Source: Sphingomonas morindae (GTDB taxonomy: Bacteria; Pseudomonadota; Alphaproteobacteria; Sphingomonadales; Sphingomonadaceae). From it: a DNA stretch of 64,000 nt. Every line of letters begins with the position of its first letter. The stretch's first letter is position 1. Location: NCBI RefSeq assembly GCF_023822065.1, contig NZ_CP084930.1, positions 372,001 through 436,000 of the forward strand. The letters run 5' to 3'. The notes below the pieces were generated by a model. That model searched no databases, was not told where the DNA came from, and worked only from the letters and a program-made list of their open reading frames with translations. The translations under genes were made by a program, and so were the position numbers. This document shows positions 17,219 to 26,803 of this stretch, in pieces.

Positions 17219-19767
17219 GCGCGGGCGTCCAGCATGGCCTGTGGGAAGCGAAGCCGCAGCGCCCCCTCGCCCGCCGCGATGCCGATGCCGAGCGACTCGG
17301 CGAACCCCTCCACCAGCACCCGGCCGAGCGCGCCGCCGCCGGGCGCGCCGCCGCCGCCGGCGATCCGCAGCTCCACGCCATCGGGCAGGCGCCGCCCCTC
17401 GACCAGGATGGTGGCCGCGCCGCCCGCGTCCGGCACCGCCTCCGACAAAGCGTTGACCAGGACATGGTGGAGCAGCCGGGCATCGGCGCGGACCGGCGGC
17501 AGATTGGCGGGGACGCGCAGATCGATGCCGATGTCGCGCAGCAGATCGTGGATGCTGTGCGCGGCGTCGCTCACCGCGTCGGCAAGGTCCAGCGGCTCGG
17601 GCGCGGGCACCAGTTCGCCGGCATCGATACGCACCATCTCGGCGAGGTCGGCGAGCACGCGCTGGATGCGGTCCGCCTCGCGGCGCGCGCCGCTGAGCGC
17701 GCTGCTCTGCGGATTGTCGAGCGCCGCCTCGCCCAGCGCCGCCGCCATCCGGCCGAGCGGCGGCCCGAGATCGCGCGCGAAGGAGGCGAGCAGCGACATG
17801 CGCAGCCGATCGCGCGCCTTGAGCACCGAGACCTGCCGCATATCATCCTCGAGATGCAGCCGCTCATGCGCCAGCGCGGCCTGGCCGACCAGCGCCGACA
17901 TCAGCACGGCGCGATCCGCCGGCACCGGATCGCGGCCGTTCTCGCGCGCCACGCCGAGCACGGCGAGCGTGCCGAGCGAGGTTTTGAGCGGGACGAACAG
18001 CCAGTCGGCGGCGTTGAGCGTGGCCGTGCCCGCGCCGGCCTGCTCGCCCTTGGTCCAGGCCCATTCGGCGGCGGCGGCATCGACCGGATCGAGCAGCATG
18101 CCATCCGGGCGCGAGGCCACCATGGCCAGCCGGCCCTTGCGCTCGGCCAGCAGCATGGCGTCCACGTCCAGAAGCCGCGCCACCTCGTCGCAGATCACGA
18201 TCGCGGTGCTGGCGCGATCGGACACCCGCGCCAGCGCCTGCGCGAAGGCCGCGACCGCCGCATTCTCCTGGGCGGATCGCTGGCCGAGCGTGGCGCGCAC
18301 CTTGAGCCGGCCGGTGAGCCGGCTGGTGAAGCCCGCGACGCCGAGCAGCACGCCCAGCGCGATCACCGCCTGGGGATCGCGCACGGCGAAACTGTAGCGC
18401 GGCCCGAGGAAGAAGAAATTATAGACGATCGCCGCGAGCAGCCCCGTCGCCAGCGCCGGCCGCAGGCCGAACAGGGTGGAGGCGAGGATCACCGGCAGCA
18501 GATAGACGAGGTCGATCGCGTTGAGCCCGATCATCGGCTCGGCCAGCCGGCCGAGCAGCGTGGTGACCCCGATCAGCCCGACGATCGCGCCATAATCGCT
18601 GGCGCGCCCCCAGGCCGAGGCGCGCTGCGGCCGCGCCACGGGCTCGGGCGCGCGCTGCGCCTGTCTGCGGGCGCCGAAGGCGGGCAGCACATGCACCGCC
18701 AGCGTGTCGCTCGTCTTCATCATGGCGTCCACGACCGAGCCATGACGCAGCGTGAACCACCAGCTGCGGCGCGATTTGCCGATCACCAGCTGGGTGACGC
18801 GCAGGCTCTCCACCTGGCCGATCAGCCCGTCGACCACCGTCTCGGCGGGCACGGTGGCGATCGTCGCGCCCAGCGTGGCGGCGAGCTGAAGCGTATCGGC
18901 GACGCGGCGCTTCTGCGTCTCGCCCAGCCGCTCGGCGCGCGGCGTTTCGATGTAGATCGCAGCCCAGGGCGCGCGCAGCGCATCCGACAGACGCTTGCCC
19001 GCGCGCACCAGCCCGTCGCTGCCCGGCCATTCGCTCACCGCCACCAGCACGCGCTCGCCGCCGGTGACGGTGGCGGGCAGATGGGCGGCGTCCAGCTCCG
19101 CGACCATCCGCCGGTCGACCGACAGCGCGGCGCGGCGCAGGGTCAGCTCGCGCAGCGCGGACAAGGTCGGGCGCGAGAAATAATGGGAGAGCGAACGGCT
19201 CACCGCGTCGGGCACGCGCACCTGGCCGCGCTCCAGCCGCCGCACCAGCATGTCCGGCGCGAGATCGACGAGCGCGATCTCGGCGCTGTCGAACACGCCG
19301 TCGGGCACGGTTTCGCCGGCGGGCACGCGCGTGATGCCCGCGACCACGTCGCTCAGGCTCTCGATCGCGCCGATGCCGAGCGTGGCGTGGACATCGCTGC
19401 CGGCGGCGAGAAGCTCCTCCACATCCTGCCAGCGGCGCGGATGTCGCGCGCCCGCGCCATTGGCGGCGGCGAGATCGTCGACCAGGACCAGCTCCGCCCC
19501 GCGCGCGAGCAGGCCATCCAGATCGAGACCGGCCGGCCTTCCCGCCCCGGCCGCATCGGGCCCCGCCCCCAGCGTCGCGAGCAGCGCCTCGATCTCGGGC
19601 CGGCCATGGCTCTCGGCGCGGGCGACGAGCACATCCTCGCCCCCGGCCTGCCGCTCGATCGCGTCGGCGAGCATCGCATAGGTCTTGCCGACGCCGGGGG
19701 CGGCGCCGAGGAAAATCTTCAGCCGACCGCGCGGGCGGTGGCTCGGTTCGGCTTCGGCATCGGACAT
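17215..19767 (-). CDS. KdpD-like sensor with degenerate histidine-kinase core
   Basis: This 850-aa protein has the KdpD order: N-terminal KdpD domain with Walker [10 protein letters not shown] (about residues 10-210), a USP-like domain (~240-360), four DUF4118 membrane helices (~390-490), a GAF-like domain (~510-640) and a kinase-like tail. The tail is damaged at every catalytic point. The H-box histidine is R665 (F-A-R-D-L-G-P-P), the N-box reads N-A-L-S-E-A, and the D-x-G-x-G motif is replaced by a glycine run. No kdpFABC or kdpE is near; natA- and natB-like genes follow with overlapping codons. The ATG at 19767 has AGAGGGG upstream and was preferred to a GTG six codons earlier. It probably signals without phosphotransfer. 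Confidence 0.88.
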   Translation of the reverse strand: MSDAEAEPSHRPRGRLKIFLGAAPGVGKTYAMLADAIERQAGGEDVLVARAESHGRPEIEALLATLGAGPDAAGAGRPAGLDLDGLLARGAELVLVDDLAAANGAGARHPRRWQDVEELLAAGSDVHATLGIGAIESLSDVVAGITRVPAGETVPDGVFDSAEIALVDLAPDMLVRRLERGQVRVPDAVSRSLSHYFSRPTLSALRELTLRRAALSVDRRMVAELDAAHLPATVTGGERVLVAVSEWPGSDGLVRAGKRLSDALRAPWAAIYIETPRAERLGETQKRRVADTLQLAATLGATIATVPAETVVDGLIGQVESLRVTQLVIGKSRRSWWFTLRHGSVVDAMMKTSDTLAVHVLPAFGARRQAQRAPEPVARPQRASAWGRASDYGAIVGLIGVTTLLGRLAEPMIGLNAIDLVYLLPVILASTLFGLRPALATGLLAAIVYNFFFLGPRYSFAVRDPQAVIALGVLLGVAGFTSRLTGRLKVRATLGQRSAQENAAVAAFAQALARVSDRASTAIVICDEVARLLDVDAMLLAERKGRLAMVASRPDGMLLDPVDAAAAEWAWTKGEQAGAGTATLNAADWLFVPLKTSLGTLAVLGVARENGRDPVPADRAVLMSALVGQAALAHERLHLEDDMRQVSVLKARDRLRMSLLASFARDLGPPLGRMAAALGEAALDNPQSSALSGARREADRIQRVLADLAEMVRIDAGELVPAPEPLDLADAVSDAAHSIHDLLRDIGIDLRVPANLPPVRADARLLHHVLVNALSEAVPDAGGAATILVEGRRLPDGVELRIAGGGGAPGGGALGRVLVEGFAESLGIGIAAGEGALRLRFPQAMLDARA

Positions 19768-19851
19768 CGCCCCTCTCTTAGTCACTTGCGTCGCCCGACG
19801 CCATGTCCGCGCGCGCTCGCTTCTTGCCCCCTTTCAGGGCATAGCGCCGCC

Positions 19852-21210
19852 ATGACTCCAGCGCTCAGCGTCCGCGATCTCTTCACCATCGGCATCGGTC
19901 CATCGAGTTCGCACACCGTGGGGCCGATGCGCGCGGCGCAGAATTTCGCGGCGTGGATCACCGAGCCCGGGCGCGCGCCGGTGGTGCGGCTGGTCTGCAC
20001 GCTGCACGGCTCGCTCGCGCTCACCGGGCTCGGCCATGGCAGCGACGGCGCGGTGCTGCTCGGCCTCGCGGGCGAGACGCCGGAGGCGGTCGATCCGGCC
20101 GCCGCGCCCGCGCGGATCGCCGCGATCCGCAGCGAGAAGCGCCTGGCGCTGGCCGGCGGCGCGCCGATCGGCTTCGATCCGGCGCGCGATCTGGTGCTCG
20201 ATCCGAGCTTCCTGCCGGGCCATCCGAACGGCCTCGTCTTCCAGGCGGAGCTGGCCGATGGCGCGCGGCTGGAGCGCACCTATTTCTCGATCGGCGGCGG
20301 TGCGATCCGCCGCGAGGGCGAGGCGCCGCCGCGCGTCAACGCGGTGCCGCGCCATCCCTTCGGCTCCGGCGCCGAACTGCTCGCCACCTGCGCCGCGCAT
20401 GATCTCAGCATCGCCGATTGCGTGCGCGCCAACGAGGCGGCCTGGCGCGAACCCGCCGAGACGGACGGGTTTCTCGATCAGGTTAGGGCGGCGATGATGG
20501 CGGCGATCGATCGCGGCTGCGACGCACACGGCGAGCTGCCGGGCGGGCTGCGGGTGCAGCGCCGCGCCCGCGCGATGCGCGAGCGCCTGCTGGCGCGCGG
20601 CCCGCGCACCGATCCCTCGGCGGTGTTCGAATGGGTGAGCCTGTGGGCGCTGGCGGTGAACGAGGAGAATGCCGCGGGCGGCCGCGTCGTCACCGCGCCG
20701 ACCAACGGCGCGGCCGGGGTGATCCCGGCGGTGCTCCGCTATTACGAAAGCTTCGTCCATGGCGCGACGCGCGAGGGCGCGCGCACTTTGCTCTATGCGG
20801 CGGCGGCGATCGGCTTCCTCTACAAGACCCGCGCCTCGATCTCGGCGGCGGAAATGGGCTGCCAGGGCGAGGTCGGCGTCGCCTGCTCGATGGCGGCGGC
20901 GGGGCTGGCGGCGGCGCTCGGCGCCAGCAACGCCCAGGTCGAGAATGCCGCCGAGATCGGCATGGAGCATAATCTCGGCCTGACCTGCGATCCCATTGGC
21001 GGCCTGGTGCAGATTCCCTGCATCGAACGCAACACGATGGGCGCGATCAAGGCGATCAACGCCGCCTATCTCGCGCTCCACGGCGATGGGCGCCACGTCG
21101 TGAGCCTCGACGCGGTGATCGAGACGATGCGCCAGACGGGCGAGGACATGAAGAGCCAGTATAAGGAAACCAGCCTTGGCGGCCTCGCCGTGAATGTCGT
21201 GGAGTGCTGA
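19852..21210 (+). CDS. sdaA: L-serine dehydratase (iron-sulfur type, single chain)
   Basis: This 452-aa enzyme converts L-serine to pyruvate and ammonia. The N-terminal domain has [10 protein letters not shown] (residues ~16-25), the C-terminal domain has T-A-P-T-N-G-A-A-G, and cysteines in G-C-Q-G-E-V-G, L-T-C-D-P and I-P-C-I-E-R are the 4Fe-4S ligands. The single-chain length is typical. It is divergent from the KdpD-like gene and convergent with the nitronate monooxygenase gene. Confidence 0.96.
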   Translation: MTPALSVRDLFTIGIGPSSSHTVGPMRAAQNFAAWITEPGRAPVVRLVCTLHGSLALTGLGHGSDGAVLLGLAGETPEAVDPAAAPARIAAIRSEKRLALAGGAPIGFDPARDLVLDPSFLPGHPNGLVFQAELADGARLERTYFSIGGGAIRREGEAPPRVNAVPRHPFGSGAELLATCAAHDLSIADCVRANEAAWREPAETDGFLDQVRAAMMAAIDRGCDAHGELPGGLRVQRRARAMRERLLARGPRTDPSAVFEWVSLWALAVNEENAAGGRVVTAPTNGAAGVIPAVLRYYESFVHGATREGARTLLYAAAAIGFLYKTRASISAAEMGCQGEVGVACSMAAAGLAAALGASNAQVENAAEIGMEHNLGLTCDPIGGLVQIPCIERNTMGAIKAINAAYLALHGDGRHVVSLDAVIETMRQTGEDMKSQYKETSLGGLAVNVVEC

Positions 21211-21258
21211 GCCGCGGCGGGCGGCGCCCTCTCTTCGCTGTCGCTCGCGTTCGTCTTG

Positions 21259-21282
21259 GTCAGCCTAGGGCGCAAGGCTGAC
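21259..21282. terminator. Hairpin between convergent sdaA and nitronate monooxygenase genes
   Basis: A perfect 8-bp inverted repeat (GTCAGCCT/AGGCTGAC, loop of 8) lies in the 98-bp gap between two convergent genes and could stop transcription from both sides. It lacks a T tract. Confidence 0.45.
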
Positions 21283-21308
21283 GCGCACCATCCTGTGGCC
21301 GAGTGCCG

Positions 21309-22346
21309 CTAGTCCCGCCAGAGCAGCTCGATCAGCTGGCCTGCCGGCAGGGCCTGGTGTAGCCGCGCGCCCTGCCCGGCCCAGTGCGCGCCGAAACCGG
21401 CTTCGCCCGCAGCCTTGGCCGCCGCGTTCAATGCCTTGCCCGCGTCATACGCGATCGGATAGTCCGGCGGCTCGCACTCAGTGTCGGCGCCCCAGTGCGT
21501 GAAGCGGTTCGCGAGACAGCGCGCGGGACGGCCCGAAATCGCGCGGGTCATGACCGTATGAAGCGCGGCGTCGCTCGCCAAGGCGGCGCGATAGGCCGCG
21601 TCGGCGGCGCTCTCGGGGCATGCGATGAAGGCCGTGCCGAGCTGTGCCGCCACCGCCCCGAGCGCGAGGACGGCCCTGATGCCGGCCCGGTCCATCAGGC
21701 CGCCGGCGGCGATCACGGGCAGATCCCCATTTCTGACGAGCAACCGCGTGAGCGCGACGGTGCCGAGCTGATCATCGCGAGCGGCCGGATCGAAAACGCC
21801 GCGATGTCCGCCCGCTTCCCATCCTTGCGCCACGATCATGTCGATCCCGGCCGCCGCGGCCTGCTGCGCCTCGGCCAGACTGGTCGCCGTGGCGAGCAGC
21901 AGGCACCCGACGGACTTGAGCGCGGCGATACGATCCGTGGAGGGCACCCCGAAGTGGAAGCTGACCACGGGCGGCGCCGTGGCGAGAAGCATCTCGAGCA
22001 TCGCCTCGTCATCGGCGAAGCTCGTATAAATGGTCCTCAGCGCCGAGGGCGGCTCCGTTCCATAGCCCGAGAAGAGCGGTCGAAGCGCTTCGATCCACCG
22101 CCCCTCCCGTTCCGCATCGGGCCGGGGTGCTTTGTGGACGAAAAGATTGACGTTAAAGGCGCGATCCGTCCGCGCGCGGGTCGCCTCGATCATCGCCCGT
22201 GCCCCCGCGACATCGGTCGCGCCGACCGCGATCGATCCGAGCGCACCGGCGTTGGAGACCGCCGCCGCCATGTCGGGCGTCGAGACGCCGGCCATGGGCG
22301 CCTGCACGATCGGAATGGTCACGCCGAGCTGCTGGAGAGACGTCAT
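21309..22346 (-). CDS. Nitronate monooxygenase family FMN enzyme
   Basis: This 345-aa TIM-barrel flavoprotein shows I-V-Q-A-P-M-A-G-V near the N-terminus, N-V-N-L-F-V, A-Q-G-W-E-A-G-G-H-R-G and the phosphate-binding A-A-G-G-L region, all typical of the 2-nitropropane dioxygenase/NMO family. It oxidises alkyl nitronates or propionate-3-nitronate; the true substrate is unknown. The ATG at 22346 starts two residues before homology; the frame continues upstream without support. Confidence 0.9.
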   Translation of the reverse strand: MTSLQQLGVTIPIVQAPMAGVSTPDMAAAVSNAGALGSIAVGATDVAGARAMIEATRARTDRAFNVNLFVHKAPRPDAEREGRWIEALRPLFSGYGTEPPSALRTIYTSFADDEAMLEMLLATAPPVVSFHFGVPSTDRIAALKSVGCLLLATATSLAEAQQAAAAGIDMIVAQGWEAGGHRGVFDPAARDDQLGTVALTRLLVRNGDLPVIAAGGLMDRAGIRAVLALGAVAAQLGTAFIACPESAADAAYRAALASDAALHTVMTRAISGRPARCLANRFTHWGADTECEPPDYPIAYDAGKALNAAAKAAGEAGFGAHWAGQGARLHQALPAGQLIELLWRD

Positions 22347-22585
22347 GGCCCGGATATGGGCCGGACGCCTCCTGTCCGCAATCGGACGCAGGCGGTCGCG
22401 CCGGGCTTCCAACGGCGGACCAAAGGATTCGGCTAAGATGGCATGGCGGCCTCACCGACTATACGTCGCGTGACAAAGGCGCGGCGCCGGCGTGTCCCGC
22501 CGCCGGGCGCCGATCGCCCCCGTTCCCGCTTCGGCACGGCCTTGCGCGGGATCGACGAGGCGGACCCGTCCTCGTCCATCCGGCG

Positions 22586-22623
22586 GCCGGGGCCGTGGCG
22601 GGGCGTGCCGCCACGGCCCCGGC
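22586..22623 (-). terminator. Strong hairpin after the glycine-zipper gene
   Basis: A perfect 16-bp inverted repeat (22586-22601 with 22608-22623, loop of 6) begins eight bases past the stop of the gene at 22631. It is the strongest hairpin noticed in the window; no T tract follows. Confidence 0.65.
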
Positions 22624-22630
22624 GCGCGCG

Positions 22631-22945
22631 TCAGCAGCCGTTGCGGCGGTTCTGCGCGGCGTCGTGCTTCTTGTCGAGGTGACGGCCGAGCAGCGCGCCG
22701 CCGCCCGCGCCGGCCAGCGTGCCGATCGTGCCGCCACCGAGCGCGTTGCCGATCAGGCCGCCGCCGACCGCGCCGAGGATGCCGCCGGTGGTGCCGCTGC
22801 TGCGCTTGCAGTGGTAGCGATAATGACGGTCGCTGCCATGATAGTAGCGGTCGCCATGATAGCGGGCATCGGCGGGGGCGACCGCGACGATCGGGGTGGC
22901 GACGGTGGCGGCCAGCGCGGCGGCGAAAGCAAGACGGGTCTTCAT
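22631..22945 (-). CDS. Glycine-zipper 2TM domain protein, exported
   Basis: This 104-aa protein has a signal peptide (M-K-T-R-L ... P-A-D-A), a Tyr/His/Arg-rich mature N-terminus, then a glycine zipper with G-G-I-L-G-A-V-G-G-G-L-I-G and a second G-x-x-x-G run to near residue 90. Such proteins (SlyB/Rick_17kDa_Anti-like) insert in the envelope; the exact function is unknown. GGGAGG precedes the ATG at 22945. Confidence 0.85.
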   Translation of the reverse strand: MKTRLAFAAALAATVATPIVAVAPADARYHGDRYYHGSDRHYRYHCKRSSGTTGGILGAVGGGLIGNALGGGTIGTLAGAGGGALLGRHLDKKHDAAQNRRNGC

Positions 22946-23162
22946 GGCATAACCTCCCAAGTAATGATGCTAAGGCTTGTAACGGACGGGCGCTGGAAGC
23001 TCCCTGAACGGCGCGTGCAACCCTTGTTCAGCTTGCCGGCCAGGGCGCGCCGGGCCGGCCCGCCGGCCGCAAACGCACAGGGGCGGCTTTCGGCCGTTCC
23101 TGATGTCCCTCAATCCCGAGGCGGGACAGGATCGCGCATTTTTCGGGGCCGATGATGCACGG

Positions 23163-23186
23163 GCCGCCGTCGCGAACGACGGCGGC
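23163..23186 (-). terminator. Terminator hairpin after the SDR gene
   Basis: A perfect 10-bp stem (23163-23172 with 23177-23186) with a CGAA tetraloop lies ten bases beyond the stop of the SDR gene, closing the esterase-OYE-SDR run. Confidence 0.55.
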
Positions 23187-23195
23187 GGATCGCCC

Positions 23196-24038
23196 TCACC
23201 GCGCCATATGGTCGGCGAAGGCGGCCTGGTAGTCGGGATGCCAGCGCGACAGTGCCGGCCGGTTCTCGATCAGATCGCCCGCCGCCCAGGCGATGCGCTT
23301 CTCGTCCATCGCCCGCGTCACGTCATTGTCGGGGCAAAGAATGTAGAAGTCGCCCCGGGCCAGGGCGGGCAGCATGAAGTCGATCACCTGTTCGGGCGTC
23401 CAGGCGCCGGCCGGCTTTTCGGTGATGCCGCGCGCGCGGGTGAAGCCGGTGAAGGTGAAGCCGGGGATCAGCAGATGCGCGCTGATCCGGCCATCGGTGG
23501 CGAGCAGATCATGGGCAAGGCTTTCGGTCAGCGCCTTGAGCGCGGCCTTGCTGACATTATAGGCGGTGTCGCCGGGCGGCAGGGTGATGCCCTGCTTGGA
23601 GCCGGTGTTGATGATGGCGCAGGGCCAATCCCCCGCGCGCATCGCCGGCAGGAAGCGCTGGATGCCGTGCAGCACCCCCCAGAGATTGACGTCGAAGGTC
23701 GCGTCCCAGCGCGCCAGATCGTCCAGCAGGCCGACCCCGCCCTCGCGCGCGGCGTTGTTCATGAGCAGCGAGACGCGGCCAGCGGCCTGGGCGGCATCGT
23801 AGAGCCGCCCGACCGCCGCCGGGTCCGCCACGTCGATCGCAAGGCCGATGGCATCCAGGCCGGCGTCGCGCAGCGCCGCCACGCTGGTCTCCAGCGTCGC
23901 GGCGTCGCGATCCGCGCACAGCACGCGCATGCCCAGCGCGCCGAGCGCGGCGGCGGCGGCGCGGCCGATGCCGCTCGCCGCGCCGGTGATCACCGCCACC
24001 TGCCCGGCGACGATCGCGGGATGCTGGGCCATGCTCAT
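23196..24038 (-). CDS. Short-chain dehydrogenase/reductase
   Basis: This 280-aa NAD(P)-dependent oxidoreductase has the Rossmann motif T-G-A-A-S-G-I-G near residue 18, N-N-A-A in the middle, and catalytic Ser in I-N-T-G-S with Y-N-V-S-K. The substrate is unknown. Its ATG overlaps the stop of the upstream old-yellow-enzyme gene (ATGA), so both are made together, perhaps as consecutive reductive steps on an enone or aldehyde. Confidence 0.92.
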   Translation of the reverse strand: MSMAQHPAIVAGQVAVITGAASGIGRAAAAALGALGMRVLCADRDAATLETSVAALRDAGLDAIGLAIDVADPAAVGRLYDAAQAAGRVSLLMNNAAREGGVGLLDDLARWDATFDVNLWGVLHGIQRFLPAMRAGDWPCAIINTGSKQGITLPPGDTAYNVSKAALKALTESLAHDLLATDGRISAHLLIPGFTFTGFTRARGITEKPAGAWTPEQVIDFMLPALARGDFYILCPDNDVTRAMDEKRIAWAAGDLIENRPALSRWHPDYQAAFADHMAR

Positions 24039-25129
24039 GCCGGGGCTCCATCCAGTTTCGGGAAATCGACATAGCCCTTGGCGCCGCCGCCGTAGAAGGC
24101 CTCTCTGGGCGCGGTGGCGAGCGGCGCGTCGCGGCGCAGCCGCTCGACCAGATCGGGATTGGCGATGAAGGGCTGGCCGAACGCCACCATATCGGCCTTG
24201 CCCTGCGCGATGGCCTCCAGGGCGAGCGCGCGCGTATAGCCGTTGTTCGCGATATAGGCGCCGCCAAAGGCCTTGCGGAGCGCCTGGAAATCGAAATGCG
24301 CGGCGCCGTTGTCGGCGCGGGTCTGGCCCTCGACGCAGTGGAGATAGGCGAGCCGCAGCGTGCCGAGCCGGGCGGCGAGATAGCCATAGGTGCCCTGGGG
24401 ATCGCTGTCGAACGGCGTGTCGCCCGCCGAGCGGGTGATCGGCGACAGGCGCACGCCGACCCGATCGGCGCCGATCGCGGCGGCCACCGCCTCGCACACC
24501 TCGAAGGTCAGCCGGGTCCGGTTCTCCACCGTGCCGCCATAGCGATCGGTGCGCCGGTTGGTGCTGTCGCGGATGAACTGGTCCAGCAGATAGCAATTGG
24601 CCGAATGCACCTCCACCCCGTCAAAGCCGGCAGCGCGGGCGCGCGTGGCGGCGGCGACATAATCCTCGATGATGCCGGGGATCTCGTCCGTCTCCAGCGC
24701 GCGCGGCGGCGACGGCCGATCGAAGCCGGTTCCGAGAAAGGTCTGCTCGCCCGCCTGGATGGCCGAGGGCGCGACCGGCGCCGCCCCGCCTTCCTGCAGG
24801 CTGACATGCGAGAAGCGTCCGACATGCCAGAGCTGCAGGACCATGCGGCCGCCCGCGCCATGCACCGCGTCCGTCACGCGCCGCCAGGCCTCGACCTGAG
24901 CATCGGTGTAGATGCCCGGCGTCAGCGCATAGCCGCGTCCCTGGCGCGAGATGTTGGTGGCCTCGGCGATGATCAGCCCGGCCTCGGCGCGTTGCCGGTA
25001 ATAGTCGATCGCCAGCGGGCTCGGCACGCCCTCGGCGCTGGCGCGCGCGCGGGTCAGCGGCGCCATGGCGATGCGGTTGCGGACCGCCATGGCGCCTATC
25101 GTCGTCGGCTGGAAAAGCAGCTCGTCCAT
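24035..25129 (-). CDS. Alkene reductase, old yellow enzyme family
   Basis: This 364-aa FMN enzyme reduces activated C=C bonds with NAD(P)H. F-Q-P-T-T-I-G near the N-terminus, M-A-P-L-T-R-A-R, Q-L-W-H-V-G-R and E-V-H-S-A-N-C-Y-L-L-D-Q-F identify the class; the H/N pair that binds the substrate carbonyl is intact. AAGG lies upstream of the ATG. It is coupled to the following SDR gene and lies 93 bp after the carboxylesterase gene. Confidence 0.95.
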   Translation of the reverse strand: MDELLFQPTTIGAMAVRNRIAMAPLTRARASAEGVPSPLAIDYYRQRAEAGLIIAEATNISRQGRGYALTPGIYTDAQVEAWRRVTDAVHGAGGRMVLQLWHVGRFSHVSLQEGGAAPVAPSAIQAGEQTFLGTGFDRPSPPRALETDEIPGIIEDYVAAATRARAAGFDGVEVHSANCYLLDQFIRDSTNRRTDRYGGTVENRTRLTFEVCEAVAAAIGADRVGVRLSPITRSAGDTPFDSDPQGTYGYLAARLGTLRLAYLHCVEGQTRADNGAAHFDFQALRKAFGGAYIANNGYTRALALEAIAQGKADMVAFGQPFIANPDLVERLRRDAPLATAPREAFYGGGAKGYVDFPKLDGAPA

Positions 25130-25222
25130 CCTTGATCCTTGCTCGTCTCGGGGCGCGCGCGATCAGCCGCGCCGGCCGCGCCAACGGTTCGAGACGCGCA
25201 AATATCCCCGCCGGGGCCGCCG

Positions 25223-26803
25223 TCAGCGGCGCGGCGCGGCCTGATCGAGCAGCGGAAGCGCCGCTTCGTAGCGCGCCTGCGCGGCAAAGGGCGTGGCGGC
25301 GCTGGTCACGTCGATCGTCTGGCGCAGGATCGGCCCCTCGCTTTTGGGCGCCCGCGCCCAGCTGGGGAGACCGGGCCCGTTGGGATCGCCGGTCTGGATG
25401 AAGCGGGTGAAATAGCCCTGCATCGTCCGCGACACGGCGCGATCTTCCGGTGTCCAGGCATAGACGGGATTCTCGTCGAGATTGCCCAGCGCATATTCGA
25501 TCTCGGCGCTGTGGACCGCGCCCAGCGGCCGCGCCTGTTCCGGCGGCAGCGGCGGCAGCGGCGCCGGCCGGACATGGGTATAGGCATAATAATAGGTCGG
25601 CGCGCCGGTGCGGCGGTGGAGATCGAACCAGCGCCAGGTCGAGGCGGCGAGAAACCGGTCGCTGGCGAGCGCCGTCGCCGCCGCCGGCACCTCGGCATCG
25701 CTGCCGGCGGGATAGAGCGCCGCCACCGCATCCGCCTGGTCGCCGAACAGGCTGGCCAGCGCGATCCGGTAATTGGCGAGCGTGGGCGCGGCATCGCCGA
25801 GGATCGCCGCGGCGGCGTTTTCCTGCGAATTGGTGCCGAGCAGCAGCGGTACCCGCGCCGCACGGCCGGCACGATAGGCGTCGAGCGGGCTTTCGGGCAG
25901 CATGTCGCCATCGATGATGAAGGCGGCGCCGCGCTTCTTCACCCCCTGCGCGGCGAGCAGCCCTTCGGCCGGCAGCGCGCGCAGCGCGGCGAGCGTATCG
26001 GCGCCGAGATCATGGGCGAAGGCGCTGCCCTCCGCCTCGGCGGCGGCGAGCGGCAGCGGATGGAAGCTCGGCGGGAAGACACCCCCGCTCTCGCCGATCG
26101 CGGCGGCGAACTTCCCCTTGGCGCGGGGCGAGACGATCAGCGCGCTCACCGACATGCTGCCCGCGCTCTCGCCCGCGATGGTGACCCGGCGCGGATCGCC
26201 GCCGAAGCGGGCGATGTTGCGCGCCACCCAGTCCAGCGCCGCCGCCTGATCGAGCAGGCCGTAATTGCCGGCGCTGCCCTTGCGCGTCTCGGCGGCGAGT
26301 TCGGGCGTGGCGAGGAAGCCGAACACGCCGAGCCTATAGTTGATCGTCACCACCACCATGTCCTGGCGCGCCATGGCGGCGCCGTCATAGCGTTTCTCCG
26401 ATCCGTCGCCGGCCACCGCCCCGCCGCCATGAATGTAGAAGAGCACCGGCAGGCGGCTGCCCGGCTTGGCATCGGCGGGCGTCCAGATGTTGAGGAACAG
26501 GCAATCCTCGCTGGCCCCCGGCGAGCGGAACAGCATGTCGGCGAAGAGCGGCTGCTGCATGCAGCGGGCGCCGAACTGCTGGGCCGGGCGCACCCCCTCC
26601 CAGCGCGCCGCCGTCCGGGGCGCGGCCCAGCGCAGCGCGCCGACCGGGGGCGCGGCGTAGGGAATGCCGAAAAAGCCGTTGACGGGGCGCGGGCCGGCGA
26701 TCTCGGTGCCGAGCAGCCGCCCCTCGCGCACGCGCGCCTCGGGCGCCGCCACCAGCGGCGTGGCGATCAGCCCCGCGATCAAGGCCAGCATCCGCGCTCT
26801 CAT
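25223..26803 (-). CDS. Type-B carboxylesterase (exported)
   Basis: This 526-aa alpha/beta-hydrolase has a signal peptide ending near T-P-L-V-A-A. The oxyanion motif is Y-I-H-G-G-G, the nucleophile elbow is G-E-S-A-G-S, and F-G-G-D-P-R-R-V-T-I-A precedes it as in cholinesterase-type carboxylesterases. E-D-C-L-F-L-N-I-W is the family's N-terminal signature. It probably hydrolyses carboxylic esters in the periplasm or outside. GGAGGAG precedes the ATG at 26803. Confidence 0.93.
   Translation of the reverse strand: MRARMLALIAGLIATPLVAAPEARVREGRLLGTEIAGPRPVNGFFGIPYAAPPVGALRWAAPRTAARWEGVRPAQQFGARCMQQPLFADMLFRSPGASEDCLFLNIWTPADAKPGSRLPVLFYIHGGGAVAGDGSEKRYDGAAMARQDMVVVTINYRLGVFGFLATPELAAETRKGSAGNYGLLDQAAALDWVARNIARFGGDPRRVTIAGESAGSMSVSALIVSPRAKGKFAAAIGESGGVFPPSFHPLPLAAAEAEGSAFAHDLGADTLAALRALPAEGLLAAQGVKKRGAAFIIDGDMLPESPLDAYRAGRAARVPLLLGTNSQENAAAAILGDAAPTLANYRIALASLFGDQADAVAALYPAGSDAEVPAAATALASDRFLAASTWRWFDLHRRTGAPTYYYAYTHVRPAPLPPLPPEQARPLGAVHSAEIEYALGNLDENPVYAWTPEDRAVSRTMQGYFTRFIQTGDPNGPGLPSWARAPKSEGPILRQTIDVTSAATPFAAQARYEAALPLLDQAAPRR

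Noticed and set aside
17215..19767. KdpD as part of a potassium-ATPase operon
   Set aside because: No kdpF, kdpA, kdpB, kdpC or kdpE is found on either side; neighbours are an ABC exporter and serine dehydratase.
23072..23100. GGAAC/CGTT pair upstream of the glycine-zipper gene considered as an EcfG promoter
   Set aside because: The spacer is 20 bases; EcfG promoters use 16-17.
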